Shown: positions 17,923 through 26,664 of the stretch, in pieces
Position numbering within the stretch: the stretch's first letter is position 1
Layout of the letters: every line of letters starts with the position of its first letter
DNA from: CAVSJR01 sp963728285
GTDB taxonomy: Bacteria; Actinomycetota; UBA4738; HRBIN12
Assembly (NCBI GenBank): GCA_963728285.1
Contig: CAVSJR010000002.1
Coordinates: 310,001 to 374,000 of the forward strand
Reading direction: 5' to 3'
Length of the DNA stretch: 64,000 bases
Notes under the pieces: generated by a model
Database searches by the model: none
The model's input: only the letters and a program-made list of their open reading frames with translations
What the model was told of the DNA's origin: nothing
Translations under genes and position numbers: made by a program

Positions 17923-18375
17923 TCACCCGGGACGAAACGCCGGCAGGCCATCCTGGGCGTCGGAGGGCTCGATGCGCGGAAGCCCGGTCAGCTCCGCCAG
18001 CTCTCCCGCGACGCGGTTGTAGCCCTCCCGGTCCCAGGACTGGACCACGTCGTGCACCACGCCGTCGGGGCCGACCAGGATCAACGTCGGAACGGCCTCG
18101 ATCCCGTATGCGTTCGAGGCCTCGTACGGCGCGAGGTCCGCGATCGACGGAGCGCCGAACCCGTGCTCCGCGTCGAAGGCCGCGAGGTCCTGCTCGGGGT
18201 CCTGCCCCAGGCCGAGGACGTGGCCGGGATAGGCGTCCTCGAGGGCGGCCACCTTCGGCGCAGCCATCTGGCACACCGGACACGTCACCTTGTAGAAGAC
18301 GAGCGCGGTCGGACCGGCCTCGAACGCGAGGCCGGGGATCGCCGGAGCCTCGTCGCCGATCGCGATGACTGCCAT
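17923..18375 (-). CDS. Thioredoxin/peroxiredoxin-like protein
   Basis: A 150-residue cytoplasmic thioredoxin-fold protein without a signal peptide. ALVFYKVTCPVCQMAAPK contains a CxxC redox pair (CPVC), followed by GLGQDPEQDLAAFDAEHGF, the cis-Pro region GIEAVPTLILVGPDG and a C-terminal helix. It resembles AhpC/TSA or TlpA-type reductases. The start is taken at ATG (MAVIAIGDEAP); an ATG three codons upstream is possible. It lies 36 bases downstream of the PQQ-type gene on the same strand. Confidence 0.85.
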   Translation of the reverse strand: MAVIAIGDEAPAIPGLAFEAGPTALVFYKVTCPVCQMAAPKVAALEDAYPGHVLGLGQDPEQDLAAFDAEHGFGAPSIADLAPYEASNAYGIEAVPTLILVGPDGVVHDVVQSWDREGYNRVAGELAELTGLPRIEPSDAQDGLPAFRPG

Positions 18376-18411
18376 GGTGCACAATCTACCCGGCGCCCGA
18401 GCTCCGCACGC

Positions 18412-19996
18412 CTACGAGTCTCGCCGCTCCCCGATGCCGAAGAACGCCCCCGCCCGCGTCCCCACGTAGATCCGCCCCCTCCAGACCGCGGGCGTGGACT
18501 CGATGCATCCCCCCACCCGCAGCGCCCACAGCTGCTTCGGGCGCCGCTGGGGGCTCGAGATGTCGTACGCGTGCAGCACACCATCGCAGTCGCCCTGCAG
18601 GAGCACGTCGTCGATCACGACGGGCGACGACCAGGTCGGGCCGGGAAGGGGGATGCGCCAGCGAACCTTGCCGGTCGCGCGATCGACCCCGAGGAGGTCG
18701 CCGGCATTCGTCGCCTCGTAGACCATGTCCTCGTCGATCGCCGGCGTCGCCCACACGCCGCCGAGGCCGTGCTCCTCCTCGGTGATCGGCACCGACCACA
18801 CGAGCGGATCGCCCGGTCGCGGTGGGATCGAGCTTCATCAGCTGTCCCACGCGGGCCGACCGCGCGTTGTATCGCTGCAGCTCGCTGCCGACGTACAACA
18901 GGCCCTCGTCGTCGATGACGACGGAGGCATCGGTGTCGTCGCCGGTCCAGTACCGAAAGACGCGCTTGGCTCGGGTCCCGCCCGCGAGGACGTCGGAGAT
19001 GTCCCAGCCCTGGACCAGTCCGCCCGAGTTGGCGAAGTAGGCGACGCCGTCGCGATAGGCCACCGAGCCCTCGATCGAGACGTCTCGATCGGGGAGGTCC
19101 CTCATGAGGCGATCGTCGTAGCCGGGGACGCGCAGCACGATCCGTGGGTCCACGGTCACCTTCCCCTGCGAATCGTAGGCGCGGTTCAGCCGGACCACGT
19201 AGAACCAGGAGTTCTCCCCGCCCTCGAGCAGGTAGTCCCCGATCACGAGCGGGGCCCCGTCCCAGTCGTCGTTCCAGATCGGGTCCGGGACCGACGTCTT
19301 CGCGTTGAGGGTCCACAGGACCTTCGGAGCATGTCGGTCCATCGCGACCACGCGGAGACGGTTATCCCGCGACCCCGCGTAGTAGAGCGGATATCCGTCC
19401 GGATCGGTGCTCGCCGAGCCCTTCGCCAGATCCTCGGTCACGAGGTCGGGCCGCAGCTCCTCCCCGGTCCTCCCGTCGAGGAAGTGATAGCGCCCGTCGT
19501 AGGCGCCGAAGCGGACCTCGGTCGGCCCGTGCCGCTCGGGCAGGACGTTCGGTTGTCCGGTCCAGCCCGTCCCGCACCACTTGCTGGACACGCCCAGGTT
19601 GGTGGACCTCGAGCAGAGGGCCCCGGAGGCCGGATACCGCCACAGGATCGCCGGGCGCCTCGGAACCGGCCCCTCGCCGTAGTAACTGCGGGATGCGTTG
19701 CCGCGGAAGGTCGTCAGGCCGGGGAAGCCCTCGTTGATCGGGGCGGCGGTCGAGGCCCTCCCGCGCCCGTGGCCCGACGCTCGCTCCTCCGCCGCCGCGG
19801 AGGAGGTCGGGAGCGAGCTCGGGGGCCGGGCGAGATCCGCCGCGAGGCCCGGCGCCGGGACGCGGGCCGGATCCGCGAGCGCCCGGATCCCCACCACGCC
19901 GGCGGTGAACACGAGAAGGCCGAGGAGCAGCGTTCGAAACGGGACGGGCGGCCGAGCTGAGCGGCGGGGACGCCGGTGGCTCTCCATCGCGAGCAT
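18412..19996 (-). CDS. Membrane-anchored PQQ-type beta-propeller protein (frameshift near 18818)
   Basis: About 528 residues. A basic N-terminus and one TM helix (TLLLGLLVFTAGVVGIRAL) anchor an extracytoplasmic beta-propeller with repeated PQQ-like blades (ILWRYPASGALCSRSTN, YHFLDGRTGEELRPDLV, VVWTL-type strands, GDLLGVDRATGKVRWRIPL, GVLHAYDISS). The final blades lie in another frame after an extra base near 18818, before DPLVWSVPIT. The WNDDWDGAPLVIGDYLLEGGE segment is typical of actinobacterial propellers near glycan genes. Probably a scaffold or ligand-binding protein; no PQQ-enzyme active site is evident. Confidence 0.8.
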
Positions 19997-20032
19997 CGTA
20001 GGCGAACCCCGTGGATGCGAGGCGCCCGCCCC

Positions 20033-20854
20033 TCAGAGGGGGATGGGATGCGACGGGTAGGAGCCGAGGACCTTCAGCAGCGACGTGTGCGAGCGAACCT
20101 GCTCGAGGGCGGCGAGCACCGCCTCGTCGTCGGCCGCACGAGCGATGTCGACGTAGAACACGTACTCGAACGGGGCCCCCGGGCGGGGGCGTGACTCGAG
20201 CTTGGTGAGGTTGACGTCCCGATCGGCGAACGGCTGCAGGGAGGCGAGCAGCGACCCCGGGCGATCGTGGACCGCCATCACGAGGGACGTCTTGTCGGGC
20301 GGCCCGAGGCCGGGATCGCCGGTCCCGATGACGGCGAACTTGGTGAAGTTGTCGGGGTAGGTCTGGATCCGCTCGGCCAGCACCTTCAGGCCGAACCTGG
20401 TTCCCGCCTCGATGCTCGCGACGGCGGCCTCCTCCGGGTCGTCGCGCTCGGCGATCATCCGAGCGGCCCCGGCCGTGTCGTGAACGGGATGCATCTCGAC
20501 GCGCAGCGACGCGAGGAACTCCTCGCTCTGCGCCAGCGCCTGCCAGTGAGAATAGACGCGGCGGATGCCCTCGAGGCGGGCGCCCCTCACGGCGAGCAGG
20601 GCGTGATCAACTCGAACGACGGCCTCGCCGTACACCTTCACCAGGTTGCTGTGCAACAGGAGATCGTAGGTCTCGTTCACCGAGCCGGCCTGGGAGTTCT
20701 CCACAGGCACAACGCCCACGTCCGCCTCCCCGCTGGTCACCCGGCTGAAGACGAGGCGGACGGTGTCGCAGGGAAGCGGCTCGGCGCTCGGGAACAGGGA
20801 GAGGACGGCCTGCTCGCTGTAGGCTCCCGGCTCTCCCTGATACGCGACCTTCAC
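20033..20854 (-). CDS. pheA: Prephenate dehydratase
   Basis: Converts prephenate to phenylpyruvate in phenylalanine synthesis. 273 residues: the catalytic periplasmic-binding-like domain starts VKVAYQGEPGAYSEQA, with PVENSQAGSVNETYDLL and KFAVIGTGD; the C-terminal ACT domain (KTSLVMAVHDRPGSLLASL) ends with the ESRP regulatory motif in NLTKLESRPRPGAPFEYVFYVD, which binds Phe for feedback inhibition. The GTG start is chosen because it precedes the conserved VAYQG directly; an open frame continues upstream but lacks similarity. There is no chorismate mutase domain, as in other actinobacteria. Confidence 0.94.
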   Translation of the reverse strand: MKVAYQGEPGAYSEQAVLSLFPSAEPLPCDTVRLVFSRVTSGEADVGVVPVENSQAGSVNETYDLLLHSNLVKVYGEAVVRVDHALLAVRGARLEGIRRVYSHWQALAQSEEFLASLRVEMHPVHDTAGAARMIAERDDPEEAAVASIEAGTRFGLKVLAERIQTYPDNFTKFAVIGTGDPGLGPPDKTSLVMAVHDRPGSLLASLQPFADRDVNLTKLESRPRPGAPFEYVFYVDIARAADDEAVLAALEQVRSHTSLLKVLGSYPSHPIPL

Positions 20855-20928
20855 GGCGGGCAGCCTAGCAAGCGACCGGAACCCGCATTGCCGCTTCTCC
20901 GCGCGTGTAATGTTGATGTTGGAGGGGG

Positions 20929-20969
20929 AGATGGACTGGAGATGGACTGGAGATGGACCTAGGTCCATC
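20929..20969. repeat. 11-bp tandem repeat running into an 18-bp palindrome
   Basis: The unit AGATGGACTGG is repeated twice and begins a third time (20929-20960), and the last copy becomes one arm of the perfect palindrome GATGGACCT/AGGTCCATC (20952-20969). It lies between divergent pheA and the BY-kinase gene, ~130 bases before the latter. This looks like an operator or protein-binding array for the exopolysaccharide locus. A -10-like TAATGT is just upstream at ~20908. The rest of the 247-base gap shows nothing else I can name. Confidence 0.55.
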
Positions 20970-21101
20970 GGGACAGAGACTCCATACTTCAGCGGATGAA
21001 AGGCCTTCCGGAAGCTCGTACCCTGCTGGTAACGTACCATGCAACCTCGGCCAGCAGACCTACAGCATCGAACCAGGACCCCGAGCAGACCCAGAGGACG
21101 G

Positions 21102-22710
21102 ATGGCTTCCCGGCAACCGACGTATGACGCCGCTCCGGAAGCGGTAGATCTCCGCTCCTACCTCGGCATCCTCCGCCAGAACTGGCTCCTCATCGTCCTC
21201 ACGACGGCCTTCTTCGTGGGCCTGTCGGTCGCCTACACCTACACGGCCACGCCCCAGTACACCGTCCAACGCGCTCGTGCACCTGAAGCCGACGGGCGTG
21301 AACCTGGACGAGGTGTCGGGCGTGGACATCCAGAACCTGATCCAGCCGGAGACCGAGGCGAAGCATCGCCACGTCGAGGCTCGTCGCGGCGGAGGCCAAG
21401 GACCTGTTGGGCACGAGCATCTCCCCGACTGACCTGCTGAAGCACGTCGACGTCGTGGTCACGCCCGAGTCGGCCATCATGGAGATCTTCTACACCGATC
21501 CGAGTCCCCAGCAGGCCCGCGACGGCGCCGCCGCGGTCGCCGACGCCTATCTCGCCTACAAGGGCCGGACCGCCGAGGCCTCCAACAGGGAGGATCAGGA
21601 TGCCATCGGACGGTCGGCCGCGGACTTGAACTGCGCTCAGTTCCCGAAGAGCTCCTCGGCGAGGGACGGGTGCGACGCTTACGTACTCCGCGCTCACGGG
21701 CAATGCCGCGCGCCATCGCGAGCCGCAACACCGACGCCGGCGAGGTGATCAGCGAGCCCATCGAGCCCTCGGCGCCGAGCAGCCCGAACAAGAAGCTCAA
21801 CCTCGCGCTGGGGCTGTTCCTCGGCATCTTCGCCGCGATCGGCGTGGCCTTCTTCCGGTCGCGGACCGACGACCGCCTCCGCGGAGCGGTCGACCTGCAG
21901 GATGCGATCCGGACGCCGGTGCTGTCGGTGGTCCCCAAGGACACCGGCTGGACGAACGCCTCCCGGCCCCGTCTGGTCACGCTCGACGACCCGAGGAACC
22001 CCGTCTCCGAGGCCTATCGAACGCTGCGCCCGAGCGTCCTCGTCGCCGCGGCGGAGCGAGGCGTGAAGACCATCATGGTCGTGAGCCCGTCACCGGGCGA
22101 GGGCAAGAGCACCACGTCGGCGAACCTCGGCGTGGTCCTCGCGCAGGCGGACAAGCGAGTCGTCATCGTTTCCGCCGACCTCCGGCGTCCCCGGCTGCAC
22201 GAGTTCTTCGGCCTCGACAACGATCAGGGACTCTCGCAGGTGCTCGACGGCTCGCGGCGCCTGTTCGACTCGCTCCAGCGCACCGCCGTCGAGAATCTCG
22301 CGGTCCTGCCGAGCGGCCCCGTCCCGCAGAATCCCGCCGAGCTCCTGCAGTCGCAGGCGATGCGCGACCTCCTTCGCGAGCAGGGCGGCGTCGTGGACTT
22401 CATCCTGGTCGACTGTCCTCCCGTCCTGTCGGTGGGTGACGCCCTCGGGCTCGCACCCTTCGTCGACGGCGTCCTGTTCGTCGCCGACGCCGGAGCCACG
22501 ACGGTCGACGACGCCGAGGCCGCTCGGACCGCCCTCGATCGGGTGGGCGCCAACTTCATCGGCGCCGTGCTGAACGACTTCGAGATGAAGCGCTCCGACT
22601 CCTACTACCACTACGGATCGGGCGAGGCCTACAACGGCGGGAAGTCCAACGGCAAGGTCCGGGTGGAGACGCCACGGAAGGTCTCGACACGAAAGAACAA
22701 GACCTCCTGA
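21102..22710 (+). CDS. Polysaccharide co-polymerase / BY-type tyrosine kinase (several frameshifts)
   Basis: Wzz-kinase fusion controlling polysaccharide chain length and export. The N-terminal Wzz domain has DLRSYLGILRQNWLLIVL, one TM, ALVHLKPTGVNLDEVSGVD, and the second TM region SPNKKLNLALGLFLGIFAA. The BY-kinase domain has SEAYRTLRPSV, Walker A SPSPGEGKSTTSANL, Walker A' VIVSADLRRPRLHEFFG, Walker B DFILVDCPPVLSVGDAL, and a C-terminal tyrosine cluster DSYYHYGSGEAY. Extra bases near 21275, 21360 and (two) ~21640-21720 break the extracytoplasmic half; the kinase half is intact. About 536 residues. First gene of the rightward exopolysaccharide segment. Confidence 0.9.
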
Positions 22711-22763
22711 CGGGGCCGGCGCCCGATGACGCGCCGGGAAGAACGCGAAGGGCCGCTCGCTCC

Positions 22764-24728
22764 GTGCGCCGCTTTCCCGGCCGGATGCCCACCGCAGCGA
22801 GGCGGACCATCTGGATCCTCCTCGGACTGTTCGTCGTGCTGCTCATCCTCGGCGGGATCTCCGCCCTCGGGGTCCGCTCGCACCTGAACGACGGTCGCGA
22901 CGCCATCGAGGCGGGCCGAGACCACCTCACCGAGGGCGTGGCCGGCGCCGCCGCCGCGGACTTCGACGACGCCGCGGCCGCGTTCGAGCGCGCGGAGGAG
23001 GGCACCGACTCGATCCCGCTGCGCGTCCTCGGATGGATGCCCCTGGTCGGCCGGACGCCCGATGCCGTGCGCGCCATCGCGGAGGCGGGCCGGCTGACCG
23101 CCGAGGCGGGCGGATCGATGGCCGAGGGGATCGACGCGCTGCCGGACGGCGTGCAGTCGCTGGCCCCCAAGGACGGTGCGATCCCCATCAAGCCCCTTCG
23201 CACGCTGGCGCGGCCGCTGGCCCGGGCGGATGCGCTCGCGAGCGAGGCCTACGTCGTGATCCACGCCGCCCCCCGCACGTTGCTGGCGGGGCCGGTCGGC
23301 GAGGCACGCGTCGCCGCCGAGGAGCAGCTCGCCCCCTTGCACAAGACGCTCGGTGCTGCATCCGCCATCGTGGCGGGCCTGCCCGCGTTCCTCGGCTCCG
23401 AGGAGCCGAGCCATTTCTACTTCGCCGCCGCGGGCCCGGCCGAGCTTCGCGGGACGGGAGGGCTCATCGGCGCGTACTCCATCATGACCATCAAGGACGG
23501 CAGCGTGAGCTTCTCACCGTTCGGACCCGTCCAGGAGCTTCCCGTGCCCGCCCTCGACGACGTGGCGTCCCCGAGCGAGGAGTTCTCGCGCAACTACGAC
23601 CGCTTCCGAAACGCGAACGGCTTCTGGCTGAACGTGAACATGACGCCGGACTTCCCGCAGGCCGCCGAGGCGATGCTCCTCGCCCTCGAGGACCAGACCA
23701 AGCTCGAGATCGACGGCGTGGTCCAGGCCGATCCGTTCGCCCTGCAAGCGCTGCTCGAGATGACCGGCTCGGCCGAGGTGCCCGGCCTCGACATCACGGT
23801 CGACGCCGACAACGTGGTCCCGTTCACGACGAACGAGGCATACGTGCAGTTCGCGCACGACTCCGAGGCCCGAAAGCTCGTCCTCGGCGAGGTGGCGAAG
23901 AGCGTCGTCGAGCGGTTCTTCGAGGAGGCCGACCCGAGCGTCGGAGGCCTCCGCAAGCTCGTCGGCACGATGGCGGAGGGCCACATCCAGGTCTACAGCC
24001 ACGACGAGACGATGGAGCAGGGCCTGCAGGCAACCGGGGTGGGAGGCGCGCTGCCTCGCCCCTCCGGCGATTTCCTCTCGGTGGTCCAAAACAACGGAGG
24101 CGGCCAGAAGATCGACTTCTATGCCCATCGCCGGGTCGAGTATCGCGTCGATCTCGGCGATGAGGGCTCGGCCGCCGCGAGCCTCGACGTCTCGCTTCGA
24201 AACGACGCTCCCGACTCGGGGCTCCCTCCTTACATCATCGGTCCGATCCCCGGCGTCTCCGAGATCGGAGAGAACGCGGCCATCTTCAGCGCCTACTGCC
24301 GCGTCGACTGCCTGCTCCGGAGCGCCGAACTGAACGGGAAGCCGGGGGGCGTGCAGTCGGGCTCCGAGCTCGGGTACCGGTACTACCGGGGCGAGATCCG
24401 CATCCCGAGCGGTGAGACGGGGACCTTCCGGACCGACCTCGACCTGCCGACGGCGTGGCAGGGAAACAGCTCGGGGGGCACCTATCACCTGACCTTCCTG
24501 AACCAGACGACGATTCAGCCGACCGACGTCCGGATCGAGATCCGCGTCCCCGAGGGCATGGAGGTGCGCTCCATGAGCGACGGGCTCCGCCGGGAGGGCG
24601 ACGTGGTCGTGTACGAGGGGACCCCGGACCGCACGCTCGAGGTCCAGGTGTCGTTCTCGCCCCCGCTGCCCACACGCATGTGGCGCAACGTGACGAGGGT
24701 ATTCACCCAGCCGCTGTTCCACGTCTGA
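22764..24728 (+). CDS. DUF4012 domain-containing membrane protein
   Basis: 654 residues, intact. One N-terminal TM helix (TIWILLGLFVVLLILGGI) is followed by a helical stalk and the large extracytoplasmic DUF4012 domain (HFYFAAAGPAELRGTGGLIGAY; GFWLNVNMTPDFPQAAEAML; IDGVVQADPFALQALLEMTG). The C-terminal third is beta-rich. DUF4012 genes commonly accompany BY-kinases and glycosyltransferases in actinobacterial and Gram-positive polysaccharide loci, but the activity is unknown. A GTG start is used; the gap to the kinase gene is 53 bases with no terminator, so they should be co-transcribed. A hairpin terminator follows. Confidence 0.88.
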   Translation: MRRFPGRMPTAARRTIWILLGLFVVLLILGGISALGVRSHLNDGRDAIEAGRDHLTEGVAGAAAADFDDAAAAFERAEEGTDSIPLRVLGWMPLVGRTPDAVRAIAEAGRLTAEAGGSMAEGIDALPDGVQSLAPKDGAIPIKPLRTLARPLARADALASEAYVVIHAAPRTLLAGPVGEARVAAEEQLAPLHKTLGAASAIVAGLPAFLGSEEPSHFYFAAAGPAELRGTGGLIGAYSIMTIKDGSVSFSPFGPVQELPVPALDDVASPSEEFSRNYDRFRNANGFWLNVNMTPDFPQAAEAMLLALEDQTKLEIDGVVQADPFALQALLEMTGSAEVPGLDITVDADNVVPFTTNEAYVQFAHDSEARKLVLGEVAKSVVERFFEEADPSVGGLRKLVGTMAEGHIQVYSHDETMEQGLQATGVGGALPRPSGDFLSVVQNNGGGQKIDFYAHRRVEYRVDLGDEGSAAASLDVSLRNDAPDSGLPPYIIGPIPGVSEIGENAAIFSAYCRVDCLLRSAELNGKPGGVQSGSELGYRYYRGEIRIPSGETGTFRTDLDLPTAWQGNSSGGTYHLTFLNQTTIQPTDVRIEIRVPEGMEVRSMSDGLRREGDVVVYEGTPDRTLEVQVSFSPPLPTRMWRNVTRVFTQPLFHV

Positions 24729-24789
24729 GGCGAGGAGCCGAGCTCCCCCGCTCGCCGGCCGGCCCGGCGCCTCGCCGGGGCAACGCGAA

Positions 24790-24829
24790 ACCCCCGCCGG
24801 GAGACCCGACGGGGGTGCGTGTGCTTTTT
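24790..24829 (+). terminator. Rho-independent-type terminator after the DUF4012 gene
   Basis: ACCCCCG and CGGGGGT pair, with one mismatch, then CGGG/CCCG around an AGA loop (24790-24816), followed shortly by GTGTGCTTTTTGG. A GC stem plus T5 tract on the plus strand fits termination of the rightward operon. It also separates it from the convergent small surface-protein gene. Confidence 0.75.
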
Positions 24830-24845
24830 GGCTTTGCGCCCGCCT

Positions 24846-25107
24846 CTACTTCGAGGCAGCTGCCCTCCGGCGGCTCAGGATCAGAGCCGTCACGCCCGCG
24901 ACCGCGAACACGGCCAGGAGCACCATCCAGAGGGAGACGTCCACACCCGTGAACGCCGTGCCGGCGGCTCCGCCGCCGCGCCGCGGCGCCAGGGGCGTTT
25001 CCGCCGCTGGTCCCCTCGACTTCGGGGGGGTACTTTGCGAGCGCGGGCGCCGCCACGGCCAGGCAAAATACCGTGGCCGTCGCTAGTACAAGTCCGAGCT
25101 TCTTCAT
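24846..25107 (-). CDS. Small secreted protein with C-terminal membrane anchor (frameshift near 24998)
   Basis: About 87 residues. Signal peptide MKKLGLVLATATVFCLAVAA with ALA cleavage site, a short Gly/Pro-rich mature region (KYPPEVEGTSGGNAP), then GTAFTGVDVSLWMVLLAVFAV, a membrane helix and the basic tail SRRRAAASK. The layout of xxFTG, hydrophobic helix and Arg/Lys tail copies a cell-wall sorting signal, though the pentapeptide is not LPxTG. An extra base near 24998 separates the two halves. It has its own promoter and lies inside the exopolysaccharide locus; a wall-linked or membrane-anchored linker peptide is likely. Confidence 0.7.
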
Positions 25108-25142
25108 TGCCGCAGCCTTTCCGTGTCACCCGACTGAAGGAA

Positions 25143-25171
25143 AGTGTACGGGGAACAGGGGGGCAACACAA
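25143..25171 (-). promoter_or_regulatory. Promoter of the small surface-protein gene
   Basis: Minus-strand TTGTGT (25166-25171) and TACACT (25143-25148) are separated by 17 bases, a good vegetative-sigma layout. The start of transcription would be ~30 bases before the ATG, and the leader contains a TTTCC/GGAAA pairing. Confidence 0.6.
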
Positions 25172-25213
25172 CGGTCCGAAGGCTTACGCCGTATGGCGGC
25201 GAGCGGCGGGCCC

Positions 25214-25408
25214 CTAGGCGGAGCGGCGCACGCGGCGTGAGACGCCCTGGTTCGTGCCTCGCGCGTGCCCGTGGGACGCGGCCCGCCCGGACTGGAGTCG
25301 CGCCGTCGCGAACCACCCCTCGGCCGCATCGAAGTCGAATTCCCCCACCGAGTCGGCGAAGGCGCGGACGATGCGATCGAGCGTCTTTTCCTTCCGGGAG
25401 CGCACCAT
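25214..25408 (-). CDS. Possible small protein, 64 residues
   Basis: A short frame starting MVRSRKEKTLDRIVRAF and continuing ADSVGEFDFDAAEGWFATA has strongly GC-biased third positions, as in real genes here, and ends RRVRRSA with a basic tail. There is no ribosome binding site and no recognisable family. It sits alone in the 549-base gap between the small surface-protein gene and the GH26 gene; the rest of that gap (25409-25656) shows only a possible GGAG ribosome site before the GH26 start. Confidence 0.35.
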   Translation of the reverse strand: MVRSRKEKTLDRIVRAFADSVGEFDFDAAEGWFATARLQSGRAASHGHARGTNQGVSRRVRRSA

Positions 25409-25656
25409 AGAGGGATCGACAGCTCGTGCGGAGAACTTGAGCGTGCCTACGAAACGCCTCCTGCCGGCTCGGATCGGCTGATCCCCCCGCGGCGCGCATC
25501 TCAAGGGAGGCCCGAGGCGGGCCGATAACCAGCCCGAACGGCGCAGACCGCCCGGCCCTCCACCGTCGGGGCGATGCCGTTTCCGGCCCGCACAACGATT
25601 CGGCCCCAGCGGCCGGACGCCCGGCGCCGCGGACGAGGAGATGGGGGAACGACCAC

Positions 25657-26664
25657 GTGGCCGAGCTCATCACGAGGAAACGACCGAGGCACGGGCGGCG
25701 GGGCAGAGCCCGGATCGCGTCGGTGCTCGCCGCCGCGTTGATCGTCGGAGCGCTCGCGGCCCCGGCCGCGGCCTGGACCCGGGTCGATGGGATGAAGGTC
25801 CGTCGCCAGGTGGCCGACCTCGTGCCCGAGCACGGCGCCCTCCTCGGCGCGTGGGTGAAGCCCAGGACCGGCTGGGCGATGGACGACTACAAGGCCGCGT
25901 GGAGGGGCTTCGAACGCCAGATCGGGCGCACGCTCGACATCCAGCAGCACTACTACACGTTCTTCGATCCATTCCCCACCTGGCGCGAGCCCTACGATCT
26001 CGCCCACGATCGCATCCCGCTGATCTCGTGGCGGGGCATCCAGAGCAAGCGCATTGCGGGCGGACACGTCGACGACACCATCCGCGCTCGCGCGCGGGGC
26101 ATCGCCTCCCTCGACACGCCGGTGTTCCTCCGGTACTCGGCCGAGATGGACGGATCACGCAATCGGAGCTGGATCCAGGGCCCCTCGGCGTTCGTCGACG
26201 CATGGCGGCGCCTGCATCGGATCTTCCAGGCCCAGGGGGCGGGCAACGCGATCTGGGTCTGGTGTCCCAACGCCTCGGGGTTCACGTGGGGCAACGCGGA
26301 GGCCTACTATCCCGGCGGCCACTACGTGGATTGGATCTGCGCCGACGGCTACAACTGGGCTCCGGGGCAGCGGGGCGCGGAGTGGAGGAGCTTCGCGCAG
26401 ATCTTCCGCGACTGGTACGAGTTCGGCGTCGCCAAGGATCGGCCGCTCATGATCGGCGAGACCGGGGCGCAGGAGGGAGCGCCCGGTCAGAAGGCCGCGT
26501 GGATCGACCAGGCCCGGCGACAGATGGCATCGCGATTCCCGGCGATCCGAGCGTTCACGTGGTTCCATTCCGACAGCGACTACCCCTGGTGGGTGGATTC
26601 CTCGCCGTCCGCGCTCGAGGCCTTCCGCCGGCTCGCCCTGCATCCGTACTTCATGACGCGCTAG
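25657..26664 (+). CDS. Secreted GH26-like glycoside hydrolase
   Basis: 335 residues. A basic N-terminus and signal peptide (VLAAALIVGALAAPAAAW) lead to a (beta/alpha)8-type domain resembling GH26 mannanases/glucanases. Motifs are LGAWVKPRTGW, IPLISWRG, FLRYSAEMDG with the probable acid/base Glu, IWVWCPNASG, YVDWICADGYNW, and PLMIGETGAQEG with the probable nucleophile Glu. Aromatic residues in TWFHSDSDYPWW fit a sugar cleft. Within the exopolysaccharide locus it may trim or release the polymer. The GTG start is preceded by a GGAG ribosome site. Its 3' end overlaps the convergent kinase-like gene by 14 bases. Confidence 0.85.
   Translation: MAELITRKRPRHGRRGRARIASVLAAALIVGALAAPAAAWTRVDGMKVRRQVADLVPEHGALLGAWVKPRTGWAMDDYKAAWRGFERQIGRTLDIQQHYYTFFDPFPTWREPYDLAHDRIPLISWRGIQSKRIAGGHVDDTIRARARGIASLDTPVFLRYSAEMDGSRNRSWIQGPSAFVDAWRRLHRIFQAQGAGNAIWVWCPNASGFTWGNAEAYYPGGHYVDWICADGYNWAPGQRGAEWRSFAQIFRDWYEFGVAKDRPLMIGETGAQEGAPGQKAAWIDQARRQMASRFPAIRAFTWFHSDSDYPWWVDSSPSALEAFRRLALHPYFMTR

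Noticed and set aside
18412..19996. PQQ-dependent alcohol dehydrogenase.
   Set aside because: Propeller blades are present, but no vicinal disulfide, metal-binding or catalytic Asp motif of quinoprotein dehydrogenases can be seen.
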